This document shows positions 52,901-64,000 of a stretch of DNA of 64,000 nt, piece by piece. Under the pieces are notes generated by a model that was not told where the DNA came from, searched no databases, and saw only the letters and a program-made list of their open reading frames with translations. Source of the stretch: Margaritifera margaritifera (taxonomy: Eukaryota; Mollusca; Bivalvia; Unionida; Margaritiferidae); contig JAQPZY010001689.1 of assembly GCA_029931535.1 (NCBI GenBank), positions 496,001 through 560,000 on the forward strand, given 5' to 3'. The translations under genes and the position numbers were made by a program. Positions within the stretch are counted from its first letter, which is position 1. Each line of letters starts with the position of its first letter.

Positions 52901-53520
52901 AACTTTGGAAACCTAACTAGATGTATTTATAACGAGTTACAATGTCTGATTTATTCCCATCAAAATTGAATGGGGTTTAATCGTTCTTTTAGCTTTTTGG
53001 CATATCAGTATATTTGTTTTGTCTTTGTTCGCTTCCAGCTTCCATCTTTTACAACAGTTATTAAAATTATTCAGACAATTGTATAAACCAGATTAAAATT
53101 CTGAGAGTATCTGGATCATCAGTAAACATCAATCATTTTACCCATCTGTCTAGTAAAGCAAAGGTGTACAATTATTACTCTTGAAAATGTCTGGAATATC
53201 ATAAAAAGGTTACACAAGAGAGGGCAGAGACCGCCTCCTTGTTTCATTCCGATGTTAAATTAAAAAAGTTCTGATATGATGTTCTTCTTTTCTAAACACA
53301 ACAACTTTGAAAAGAATAAATATTTTGGTGCTATTGAAAAGTTGCCTTCGATGCCCAAATCAAGTCAACCTCTGAATAACTCTGGTCACCAAACCGAATC
53401 GAAGGCTTTAGAGAATTCTACAAATACTGGAATTATAGGTTTGTGGTTCTAGTTGATATATTTGTTAAGGAAAGATTGTTCTTCAAAAAAAGATCGTCAG
53501 TAGAATCTTGTGTAGAACCT
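52900..53520 (-). pseudogene. Heavily decayed LINE reverse transcriptase fragment
   Basis: The minus strand, reading through stops, gives VFVEFSKAFDSVW (about 53400-53440), the F(S/D)KAFDSV motif of RT, and FNIGMKQGGGLCPLLCNLF (about 53215-53265), the G(V/M)(R/K)QG..LSP.LFN motif with changes. Further fragments continue leftward. Many stops and frameshifts. Clade not assignable. Confidence 0.7.
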
Positions 53521-53831
53521 GCCAAATATTTATTCTTTTTTGTATTTATGACGAGAACATTTTACATATACTTGATTACTTTGATGACAGGCTAATTCCT
53601 CTATAATTATTATAGTCACTTACAGCTCCAAATTTATACATTACTGATTGGATGAAAATATTTTTTATATTGTCCAGGAATAATTACTGGCTTCGAGATC
53701 TTGCTGTAAATTTTAGGAAGGAGATGAGTTAAAACAGTAAAGCTATATTTTATGAATTCATTTATTAAAGTATATGAACTTAATTGATGATAAACAATGC
53801 AAAGACTGACAAGCCTGAGCGTTAGGACTAG
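53521..53831. other. Unannotated AT-rich stretch
   Basis: Possibly more of the LINE remnant. No motif seen. Confidence 0.4.
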
Positions 53832-54805
53832 AGTTTAAGTATACAACTTATTAAAAGTTTAAGTATACAATTTATTAAAAGTTTAAGTATACAATTTATA
53901 AAAAGTTTAAGTATACAACTTATTAAAAGTTTAAGTATACAATTTATTATAAGTTTAAGTATACAACTTATTAAAAGTTTAAGTATACAATATATTAAAA
54001 GTTTAAGTATACAACTTATTAAAAGTTTAAGTATACAATTTATTAGAGGTTTAAGTATACAACTTATTAAAAGTTTAAGTATATAATTTATTAAAAGTTT
54101 AAGTATACAACTTATTAAAAGTTTAAGTATACAACTTATTATAAGTTTAAGTACACAACTTATTAAAAGTTTAAGTATACAACTTATTAAAAGTTTAAGT
54201 ATACAACTTATTAAAAGTTTAAGTATACAACCTATTAAAAGTTTAAGTATACAACTTATTACAAGTTTAAGTATACAACTTATTAAAAGTTTAAGTATAC
54301 AATATATTAAAAGTTTAAGTATACAACTTATTAAAAGTTTAAGTATACAATTTATTAAATGTTTAAGTATACAACTTATTAAAAGTTTAAGTATACAACT
54401 TATTAAAAGTTTAAGTATACAACTTATTAAAAGTTTAAGTACACAACTTATTAAAAGTTTAAGTACACAACTTATTAAAAGTTTAAGTATACAACTTATT
54501 AAAAGTTTAAGTATACAACTTATTAAAAGTTTAAGTATACAATTTATTAAAAGTTTAAGTACACAACTTATTAAAAGTTTAAGTATACAACTTATTAAAA
54601 GTTTAAGTATACAATATATTAAAAGTTTAAGTATACAACTTATTAAAAGTTTAAGTACACAACTTATTAAAAGTTTATGTACACAACTTATTAAAAGTTT
54701 AAGTATACAACTTATTAAAAGTTTAAGTATACAACTTATTAAAAGTTTAAGTACACAACTTATTAAAAGTTTAGGTAATGAACATATTAAAAGTTTAAGC
54801 ATACA
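53832..54805. repeat. 24-bp satellite, about 40 copies
   Basis: Unit AGTTTAAGTATACAACTTAT plus TAAA. 24 is divisible by 3, so the minus strand has a 324-codon open frame of the octapeptide type LKLLISCI; this is a repeat product, not a gene. Substitutions are almost all single and scattered, with TATACAAC/TACACAAC/TATACAAT variants interspersed. Confidence 0.96.
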
Positions 54806-54945
54806 ATTTATTACAAGTTTAAGTATACATTTTATAAAAAGTTACAATTTATTACAAGTTTAAGTATACATTTTATAAAAAGTTACAATTTATTACAAGT
54901 TTAAGTATACATTTTATAAAAAGTTACAATTTATTAAAAGTCCGA
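54806..54945. repeat. 41-bp derived repeat, 3 copies
   Basis: Units of ACAATTTATTACAAGTTTAA plus TATACATTTTATAAAAAGTT, clearly derived from the neighbouring 24-mer by fusing one full and one shortened copy. Confidence 0.9.
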
Positions 54946-55124
54946 GGAATGCAAATGCTACTTATCTGAAACTTTTTTGTTATTCTAACAACACACAGCA
55001 ACCAGCAGATATATAACCATTTTTAAAGTACTGGAAATACTCTGATGGCACACAATGTCTCATGTTTAATAATCATATATTTATATCTAACAAAAGTGTT
55101 GCTAATAAGAACTGGTATCTCCAC
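54946..55124. other. Spacer between two satellites
   Basis: Unique AT-rich sequence, nothing supported. Confidence 0.6.
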
Positions 55125-57980
55125 TGGTTACAATAACATGTAAAACATACAAACACTCCACTGGTATCAATAACATGTAAAACATACAAACACTCCACTG
55201 GTATCAATAACATGTAAAACATACAAACACTCCACTGGCATCAATAACATGTAAAACATACAAACACTCCACTGGTATCAATAACATGTAAAACATACAA
55301 ACACTCCACTGGCATCAATAACATGTAAAACATACAAACACTCCACTGGCATCAATAACATGTAAAACATACAAACACTCCACTGGTATCAATAACATGT
55401 AAAACATACAAACACTCCACTGGCAGAAATAACATGTAAAACATACAAACACTCCACTGGCATCAATAACATGTAAAACATACAAACACTCCACTGGTAT
55501 CAATAACATGTAAAACATACAAACACTCCACTGGCATCAATAACGTGTAAAACATACAAACACTCCACTGGCAACAATAACGTGTAAAACATACAAACAC
55601 TCCACTGGCATCAATAACATGTAAAACATGCAAACACTCCACTGGTATCAATAACATGTAAAACATACAAACACTCCACTGGCATCAATAACATGTAAAA
55701 CATACAAACACTCCACTGGCATCAATAACATGTAAAACATACAAACACTCCACTGGCATCAATAACATGTAAAACATACAAACACTCCACTGGCATCAAT
55801 AACATGTAAAACATACAAACACTCCACTGGTATCAATAACATGTACACATACAAACACTCCACTGGTATCAATAACATGTAAAACATACAAACACTCCAC
55901 TGGCATCAATAACATGTAAAACATACAAACACTCCACTGGTATCAATAACATGTAAAACATAAAAACACTCCACTGGCATCAATAACATATAAAACATAA
56001 TAACACTCAACTGGTATCAATAACATGTAAAACATACAAACACTCCACTGGCATCAATAACATGTAAAACATACAAACACTCCACTGGTATCAATAACAT
56101 GTAAAACATACAAACACTCCACTGGCATCAATAACATGTAAAACATACAAACACTCCACTGGCATCAATAACATGTAAAACATACAAACACTCCACTGGT
56201 ATCAATAACATGTAAAACATACAAACACTCCACTGGCATCAATAACGTGTAAAACATACAAACACTCCACTGGCAACAATAACGTGTAAAACATACAAAC
56301 ACTCCACTGGCATCAATAACATGTAAAACATGCAAACACTCAAATGGTACCAATAACATGTAAAACATACAAACACTCCACTGGCATCAATAACATGTAA
56401 AACATACAAACACTCCACTGGTATCAATAACATGTAAAACATAATAACACTCCACTGGCGTCAATAACATATAACACATTAAAAAACACGCCACTGGCAT
56501 CATAAACATGTAAAACATAATAACACCCCACTGGCATCAATAGCATGTAAAACATAAACAAACACGCCACTGGCATCAATAACATGTAAAACATACAAAC
56601 ACTCCACTGACCATGTATAACATGTAAAACATACACTACCCACTGGCATCAATAACATGTAAAACATACAAACACTCCACTGGCATCAATAACATGTAAA
56701 ACATACAAACACTCCACTGGCATAAATAACATGTAAAACATACAAACACTCCACTGGCATCAATAACATGTAAAACATACAAACACTCCACTGGCATCAA
56801 TAACATGTAAAACATACAAACACTCCACTGGCATCAATAACATGTAAAACATACAAACACTCAACTGGCATCAATAACATGTAAAACATACAAACACTCC
56901 ACTGGTATCAATAGCATGTAAAACATACAAACACTCCACTGGCAACAATAACATGTAAAATATACAAACACTCCACTGGCATCAATAACATGTAAAACAT
57001 GCAAACACTCAAATGCTACCAATAACATGTAAAACATACAAACACTCCACTGGCATCAATAACATGTAAAACATAATAACACTCCACTGGCGTTAATAAC
57101 ATATAACACATTAAAAAACACGCCACTGGCATCATAAACATGTAAAACATAATAACACCCCACTGGCATCAATAACATGTAAAACATAAACAAACACGCC
57201 ACTGGCATCAATAACATGTAAAACATACAAACACTCCACTGACCATGAATAACATTTAAAACATACACACACCACTGGCATCAATAACATGTAAAACATA
57301 CAAACACGCCACTGGCATCAATAACATGTAAAACATACAAACACTCCACTGGCAACAATAACATGTAAAACATACAAACACTCCACTGGTACCAATAACA
57401 TGTAAAACCTACAAACACTCCACTCGCATCAATAACATGCAAAACATAATAACACTCCACTGGCGTCAATAACATATAAAAACATAAAAAAACACGCCAC
57501 TGGCATCATAAACATGTAAAACATAATAACACGCCACTGGCATCAATAACACGTAAAACATAAACAAACACGCCACTGGCATCAATAACATGTAAAACAT
57601 ACTAACACTCCACTGCCATCAATAACATCTAAAACATACACACTCCACTGGCATCAATAACATGTAAAACATACAAACACGCCACTGGCATCAATAACAT
57701 GTAAAATATAAAAAACACGCCACTGGCATCAATAACATGTAAAACATACAAACACTCAACTGCCATTAATAACATGTAAAACATAAACACTCCACTGGCA
57801 TCAATAACATGTAAAACATACAAACACTCCACTGGCATCAATAACATGTAAAACATAATAAAACTGCACTGGCATCAATAACATGTAAAACATACCAACA
57901 CTCCACTGGCATCAATAACATGTAAAACATAACCCATACAAACATTCCACTGGCATCAATAACATGTAAAACATAAGAAC
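55125..57980. repeat. 37-bp satellite, about 77 copies
   Basis: Unit CACTCCACTGGCATCAATAA plus CATGTAAAACATACAAA. The C/T variants GGCATC and GGTATC alternate in the left half. A block with ATAATAACACTCCACTGGCG and AACACGCCACTGGCATC (56440-56640) recurs at 57065-57260 and again in part at 57440-57600, showing ~600-bp block duplication. Repeated minus-strand frames (MLLMPVECLYVLHV type) are repeat products. Confidence 0.97.
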
Positions 57981-58479
57981 ACTTTCAAAGCATATTTAAT
58001 ATTTTGATGATACACAACGTAACAGGTTTACTAACCATATAATAATACTTCCACAAATGTCATTCAATTTGTAAAAAGATAAGCAGCTTCACGTCAAACA
58101 ATAAGCAGATAATTACACCTATTTTCAAAACACCTTTCCCCGGTCTTCCCCGTTTAGGTCTCCCTCCCCCCAAGTTTGAACCTCTTGAGTAGCTCCTTGA
58201 GGGTAAAGACAGCAGCAAGGGCAAGTGTCAGTTGGCTGTGTACATTGGTCTTTTCATGTACATTAAGTATGTATTCGGTTACATGATTGAGATTTCAATA
58301 GTATAACCCAGTGGCTTAATCCCTTGGAGATAATGACGGACCCGGGATAAATGTCAATTGCATGTCAGAATCAGTATTTTCATGCCCAGTAAGTGTACAT
58401 ACCGTTATAGCGTGGACAATTCAATAGTTGCTAAGTTATGAACCAGGGTATAAGTCCATGAAGTAGAGATGGTCCACAG
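57981..58479. repeat. Diverged ~130-bp tandem units
   Basis: Segments near 58225-58335, 58355-58465 and 58677-58790 share the order GTCA..T, TTTTCATG..CAGTAAGTGTA, GTCAATAGT and TATGA-CC-AGG..TAAGTCC, with strong divergence. Confidence 0.6.
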
Positions 58480-58670
58480 GCAGTGGCGGCGCGAGGGTTC
58501 GAGGCGCCCGGAGGCATTGTTCTTTAGTGGCGCCCCTACTTTGCCACAGAGAACAGTTTTTATGTCAGTTACCAACCTCCACCACCCTCTCTACGCTCCG
58601 GTTACATCAGCAAAAAAAATAAAGCTCCCGACGGCGACCCCCCAACCATCCCCCCTCGCGCCGCCACTAG
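58480..58670. mobile_element. 191-bp MITE with AGTGGCGGCGCGAGGG ends
   Basis: AGTGGCGGCGCGAGGG at the left is repeated in inverse at the right (CCCTCGCGCCGCCACT). CCACAG flanks it on both sides (58474-58479 and 58671-58676), a probable 6-bp target duplication. It interrupts one of the diverged ~130-bp units. GC-rich against an AT-rich background. No coding capacity. Confidence 0.8.
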
Positions 58671-59026
58671 CCACAGAGTCAATATCATTTGCATCTAAAT
58701 GTTCGTCGGTTCATGTCCAGTTAGTGTATATGTGATTATAGGGTGGGTATGTCAATAGTGTCTATTTTATGACCGAGGTGCTAAGTCACTGCGGGATAGT
58801 TAAACATCCTGGAAATATGATCCAGAGGTCGTAGTCTGATATGTGGTGACACTTGGCTCACACATGCCATGTTTCAGACATATCAGACACAGTCTTCTGG
58901 AGTTATTTGAAATTTATGTCAAAATGCCCCTAACCTTTATCCCCTCCACCTCCCCTACCCCTATTTTCAGGGACGAAATCAAAATTCTAAAGCGGTTGGC
59001 ACAATCCAAACCTATAGGACTATAAT
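58671..59026. other. Third diverged unit and unique sequence
   Basis: Continuation of the diverged ~130-bp repeat after the MITE, then unique sequence with no supported gene. Confidence 0.5.
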
Positions 59027-59225
59027 TGGTTCAATTTTCCAGTGTCTAGCTTTGGCAGTGTATGTGGTTTTCAAAGGCGTTACACGTGTGCGTAGGCCCA
59101 TACATGCGTAATGATAGAATCACATTGGTCCAAGTTTCCAGTGTCTAGCTTTGGCAGTATACGTGGATTTCAAGCGCGTTACAAGTGTGCGTAGGCACAT
59201 ACATGCGTAATGACAGAATCACAAT
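59027..59225. repeat. 97-bp direct duplication
   Basis: Two copies sharing CCAGTGTCTAGCTTTGGCAG, GCGTTACA-GTGTGCGTAGG and ACATGCGTAATGA, about 90% alike. Confidence 0.9.
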
Positions 59226-59339
59226 ATTACCACGAAAATTTTACAGCGCGTGGAAAATTATATCCATTGTATTAGGTCTTTAATATTATTCATTTAATGT
59301 CATGTGTAGAAAACAAAATAGTGAATAATGACAAGTCAA
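59226..59339. other. Spacer
   Basis: Nothing supported. Confidence 0.5.
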
Positions 59340-62300
59340 TGAATTACAATTGACATTAATACTAATCTGATTTAAATTCCAACAATTGACCATACGAATC
59401 TGATTTAAATATCAACATTTTACCATAATACTAATCTGATTTAAATTTCAACAGTTTACCATACTGCTTTGATTTAAATTTCAACAATTAACAATCATAC
59501 TAATCTGGTTTAAATTTCAACAATTTCCCATAATGCTAATGTGATTTAAATTTTAACAATGGACCGTGCCAGTCTGATTTAATTTTTAACAATAGACTAT
59601 GATACTAATCTGATTTAATTTTCAACAATTGACAACCATACTAATCTAGTTTAAATTTCAACCGTTGACCACAATACTAGCCTGATTTAAATTTCAACAA
59701 TTGACCATACGAATCAGATTTAAATTTCAACAATTGAGAACCATACTACTCTGATTTAAATTTCAACAATTGACCATGATACTAATCTGATTTAAATTTC
59801 AACAATCGACCATACGTATCTGATTTTAATTTCAATAATTGACCATACTGATCTGGTTTAAATTTCAACAATTGACCACCATACTAATCTGGTTTAAATT
59901 CCATCAATTGACCAACTGACTTAAATTTCAACAACGGACCATACTAGTCTGTTTTAAATTTAAATATCTGACTATAATACTAATCTGATTTAAATTTCAA
60001 CAATGGACCATCTGATTTCAATTTCAACAATTGACCATACTAATATGATTTAAATTTCAACAATGGACCATCTGATTTCAATTTCAACAATTGACCATAC
60101 TAAAATGATTTATATTTCAGCAATTTACCATAATACTAATCTGATCTAAATTTCAACAATTGACCATAATTCTAATCTGGTTTAAATTTCAACAATTGAC
60201 AACTATGCTAATCTGATTTAAATTTCAACAATTGACCAAACGAATCTTATTTAAATTTCATCAGAGGACTATAATACTAATCAGATTTAAATTCCAACAA
60301 TTGACAATACTAATCGGATTTAAATTATAACAATAGACTATAAATCATGCCTGATTTAATTTTAACAACTGACTATACTGATCTGATTTAAATTTCAACA
60401 ACTGACCATAATACTAAACTGATTTAAATTTCAACAATTGACAACCATGCTAATCTGATTTAAATTTCAACAATATACCATACTAATCTGGTTTTAATTT
60501 CAACAATAGACAATAATACTGATCTGATTTCATTTCCAACAATTGACCATACTACTAATCTGATTTAAATTTCAACAATTGACAACCATGCTAATCTGAT
60601 TTATATTTCATTAATAGACCTTACTAATCTGATTTAAATTTTAATAATAGACTATAATACTAATCTGATTTAAATTTCAAGAATTGACCAACATACTAAT
60701 CAGGTTTAAATTTCAACAATTGACCATACTGATCTGATTAAAATTTCAACAATTTACCACCATACTTATCTGGTTTAAATATCAACAATTTACTATAATA
60801 CTAATCGGATTTAAATTTTAAGAATTGACTTTACTAATTGTATTTCAATTTCAAGAATTTACCATAATACTAATCTGATTTAATTTCAATAATTGATCAT
60901 AATACCTCTGTGATTAAAATTTTAACAATTAACCATAATACTAATCTGATTCAAATTCCAACAATTGACCATAATACTAATCTGATTCAAATTCCAACAA
61001 TTGACCATAATACTAATCTGATTCAAATTCCAACAATTGACCATAATACTAATCTGATTCAAATTCCAACAATTGACCATAATACTAATCTGATTCAAAT
61101 TCCAACAATTGACCATAATACTAATCTGATTCAAAATTCCAACAATTGACCATAATACTAATCTGATTCAAATTCCAACAATTGACCATAATACTAATCT
61201 GATTCAAATTCCAACAATTGACCATAATACTAATCTGATTCAAATTCCAACAATTGACCATAATACTAATCTGAAATAAATTTCAACAATTGACCATAAC
61301 ACTAATCTGATATAAATTTCAACAATTGACCATAACACTAATCTGATATAAATTTCAACAATTGACCATCCTAATCTGATTGTATTTCAACAATTGACAA
61401 TAATACTAATCTTGTTTAAATTTTAACAATTCACCATACTGATCTGACTTACATTTCAACAAACTGACCATACTGATCTGACTTAAATTTCAACAATTGA
61501 CCACCATACTAATCTGGTTTAAATTTCAACAATTGACCATAATCCTAATCTGATCTAAATTCCAACAATTGACCACCATACTAATCTGATTTAAATTTTA
61601 ACAATAGACTATAATCCAAATCTGACTTAAATTTCAACATCAGACCATAATATTAATCTTATTTAAATTTCAACAATTGACCATAATACTAATTTGATTT
61701 ATAAATTTGAACAATTGACCAAACGATCGGATTTAAATCTCAACAATCGACCGTACTTATCTGATTTAAATTTCAACAATTGACCATGTTACTTCTATGA
61801 TTTAAATTTCAACAATTGACCATAATACTAATCTGATTTAAATTTCAACAATTGGCAATAATACTGATCTGATTTAAATTTCAACAATTGGCAATAATAC
61901 TGATCTGATTTAAATTTCAACAATTGGCAATAATACTGATCTGATTTAAATTTCAACAATTGGCAATAATACTGATCTGATTTAAATTTCAACAATTGGC
62001 AATAATACTGATCTGATTTAAATTTCAACAATTGACCATGCTACTTCTCTGATTTAAATTTCAACAATTGACCATAATACTGATCTGATTTAAATTTCAA
62101 CAGTTGACCATGATACTAATCTGATTTAAGTTTTAGCAATGGACTCTACTAATCTGATTTAAATTTCAACAATTGACCATACTGATCTGATTTAAATTTT
62201 AACAATTGACCATGATACTAATCTGATTTAAATTTCAACAGTTGACCATGATACTAATCTGATTTAAATTTTAACAATTGACCATTCTGATCTGATTTAA

Positions 62301-62900
62301 ATTTCAACAATTGACCACGATACTAATCTGATTTAAATTCAACAATTGACCACCATACTAATCTGTTTTAAATTTCAACAATTGACCACCATACTAATCT
62401 GTTTTCAATTTCAACAATTGACCACCATACTAATCTGGTTTAAATTTTAACAATTGACAATACTTATCTGATTTAAATTTCAACATCTGACCATAATACT
62501 AATCTGATTTAAATTTCAACATCTGACTATAATACTAATCTGATTTAAATTTCAACATCTGACCATAATACGTATCTGATTTAAATTTCAACATCTGACT
62601 ATAATACTAATCTGATTTAAATTTCAACAATGGACCATCTGATTTAAATTTCAACTATTGACCATACTAATATGATTTAAATTTCAAAAATTGACCATAG
62701 TAATCTAATTTAAATTACAACAATTAACCATAATACTAATCTGATTTAAATTTCAACAATTGACCATAATAAGAATCTTATTTAAATTTCATCAGAGGAC
62801 CATAATACTAATCTGATATTAATTTCAACAATTGACCATGGGAATCTGATTTAATATGCAATAATTGACCGTACTAATCTGATTTGAATTTCAACCATCA
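59340..62900. repeat. 36-bp satellite, about 95 copies, homogenised in two cores
   Basis: Unit CTGATTTAAATTTCAACAAT plus TGACCATAATACTAAT. Most copies are diverged and vary in length, but 60930-61265 holds about 10 near-identical copies of a CTGATTCAAATTCC variant and 61840-62030 about 6 of a TTGGCAATAATACTGAT variant. These are two recent local expansions inside an old array. Open frames on both strands (QIPTIDHNTNLI and similar) are repeat products. Confidence 0.96.
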
Positions 62901-63232
62901 TACTGCTCATTACATTAAACTGTATCTCTAATATTTCAACATCACTCTTCTTTTTCCCAAAAAATGCTGTTATATCTGTTATATCTACTTATATCTATTA
63001 TTCCGTCCATTGTGATTTCTTCGCACATTATCATTACACTTTCATCACTATCACTATATTAGCATTGCCATCTTTATCCTCAAGCTCATCATCACTAATA
63101 TTTAGACTTCATCATTCTGAAACATCAACCGTACTGTCTAGAGAACATCTGCTTTTCCTTACTAAAAGTTTATTCATGATATTGTTCCTACCTTTCATTT
63201 CTTCTCCTTCTACATTCCAGCCTGAAAAGCAA
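62901..63232. other. Unannotated stretch
   Basis: Nothing supported. Confidence 0.5.
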
Positions 63233-63510
63233 CTACTTTTCTGCAATCCTTGTGTATATTGTCTCCTTATTGCGCTTGGCATTTTGTCTAAGTTCACATG
63301 CAAGCTTGCATAATCTACCCCGTTCTTTTTCATCGGTAGGGGTAAGCCAGTAATATTTTTCCCAATTGCCAGCCATATGACTTACACATAGAGAGCGCAA
63401 AATATATGTCATCAAATGAAGCAAAACGCACTATGATGGGTTTTGCTCCAGATTGTTGGGTCGGGACTGTGTGAATTTGCAACACACGTTTGATCGATTC
63501 GACATCTATC
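63233..63510 (-). pseudogene. Fragment resembling LINE ORF1 (RRM/C-terminal domain type)
   Basis: Minus strand: REIDVESIKRVLQIHTVP then GAKPIIVRFASFDD (63400-63510), followed in another frame by WEKYYWLTPTDEKERGRLCK and LACELRQNAKRNKETIYTRI (63240-63370). The order of an I-x-R-x-H motif, a PIIVRF strand and a basic C-terminal helix is typical of L1-type ORF1 RNA-binding proteins of invertebrate LINEs. Frameshifted; no ORF2 follows within the window. Confidence 0.65.
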
Positions 63511-64000
63511 TCTCTGAAGATCATGCATGAATAAATATATAAGAAAACACAAAATTTAACCCATGTCACTGAAGCGTGATATATTGATCCTAGTACCAAC
63601 GTTTGAGATGCAGTGTTGCTGTGTATGTGTATATGTTTTTGTATGTGCGGGCGCCGACACCGACATGACACCGTGGAAATGATTCGCAATCTCGTGGTCG
63701 ATTACGCGAACTCGAAAGAACCAATCAGACGATACATGATATATGTAATTCGCGGAGTCAAACTATCCATTACGCGCAATCGTGTTCTGAATTAAGCAAA
63801 ATCGAAATTTCCACTTCGCGTGATTGAACTACCTGGCAACAGGGCTCATGTTGAGCGTTCTCGAAGCACTAATGGGCATATTCGAAGTCGAATGCACGTA
63901 TTTGAAATTCGAATTTGCGATCTCGAGGGAGTCAATTGGAAAAGTCGTGTGAATCACGTGGTCACGTATTCGAGACAGCATGCATGCGCGTTCAGAAAGC
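63511..64000. other. Unannotated right end
   Basis: Repeated short TCGAAxTCGAA/ATTCGCG words between about 63690 and 63990, but no ORF or element that I can support. Confidence 0.5.

Noticed and set aside
53832..54802. 324-codon minus-strand open frame of LKLLISCI-type octapeptides
   Set aside because: It is the translation of a 24-bp satellite whose unit is divisible by 3. No start context or non-repetitive part.
55315..57856. Many 64-75-codon minus-strand frames (MFYMLLIPVECLYV type) resembling membrane proteins
   Set aside because: All are frames across the 37-bp satellite; hydrophobicity comes from the repeat unit.

Overview
This is eukaryotic, almost certainly invertebrate nuclear DNA, AT-rich and dominated by repeats. 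I found no host protein-coding gene, rRNA or true tRNA that I can support. The mix of a Gmr1-like Ty3/Gypsy element, a Maverick/Polinton, decayed LINEs, tRNA-headed SINEs, short inverted-repeat transposons and many minisatellites fits a mollusc or other lophotrochozoan. That placement is inference from the repeat content; no single-copy marker gene is present to test it.

Layout. 1-9.3 kb: minisatellites, one diverged 1.1-kb element with inverted ends, and plain AT-rich DNA. 9.3-16.6 kb: a minus-strand LTR retrotransposon whose integrase lies upstream of reverse transcriptase (the Gmr1-like order), with a tRNA-Pro-like primer site. One in-frame TAA splits it, and its 3' end is rearranged, including two LTRs in opposite orientation. 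16.6-28.5 kb: SINE heads, a snap-back hairpin, a small inverted-repeat element, a badly broken plus-strand LINE inside GTA/GTG microsatellite, and further minisatellites.

28.57-46.51 kb: a Maverick/Polinton (virus-like DNA transposon) about 17.9 kb long, with ~165-bp terminal inverted repeats (TIRs) and a 5-bp flanking direct repeat. It carries protein-primed DNA polymerase B, a PLA2-like domain joined to a retroviral-type integrase with a chromodomain, an adenain-like protease, a double jelly-roll major capsid protein, a penton-like protein, small basic or hydrophobic virion-type peptides, a zinc ribbon, a free-standing HNH endonuclease with a duplicated HNH half, a protein with a tandem repeat domain, and a two-transmembrane protein. 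The capsid, penton and protease frames are open. The polymerase is frameshifted several times, the integrase lacks two of its three catalytic acidic residues, and at least three other genes have in-frame TAA codons or frameshifts. No packaging ATPase is recognisable. It therefore looks like a recently dead element that once encoded replication (polymerase), integration (integrase) and a virion (capsid, penton, protease, minor proteins).

46.5-64 kb: inverted-repeat MITE-like elements, a LINE reverse-transcriptase remnant, and very large tandem arrays with units of 24 bp (53.8-54.8 kb), 37 bp (55.1-58.0 kb) and 36 bp (59.3-62.9 kb), then a minus-strand fragment resembling LINE ORF1.

The most unusual signal is a family of GATC-rich palindromic words spread through the Polinton. 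It occupies most intergenic spacers, forms a perfect 44-bp hairpin, and lies in frame inside several of the element's own genes, much as palindromic elements invade genes in some bacteria.
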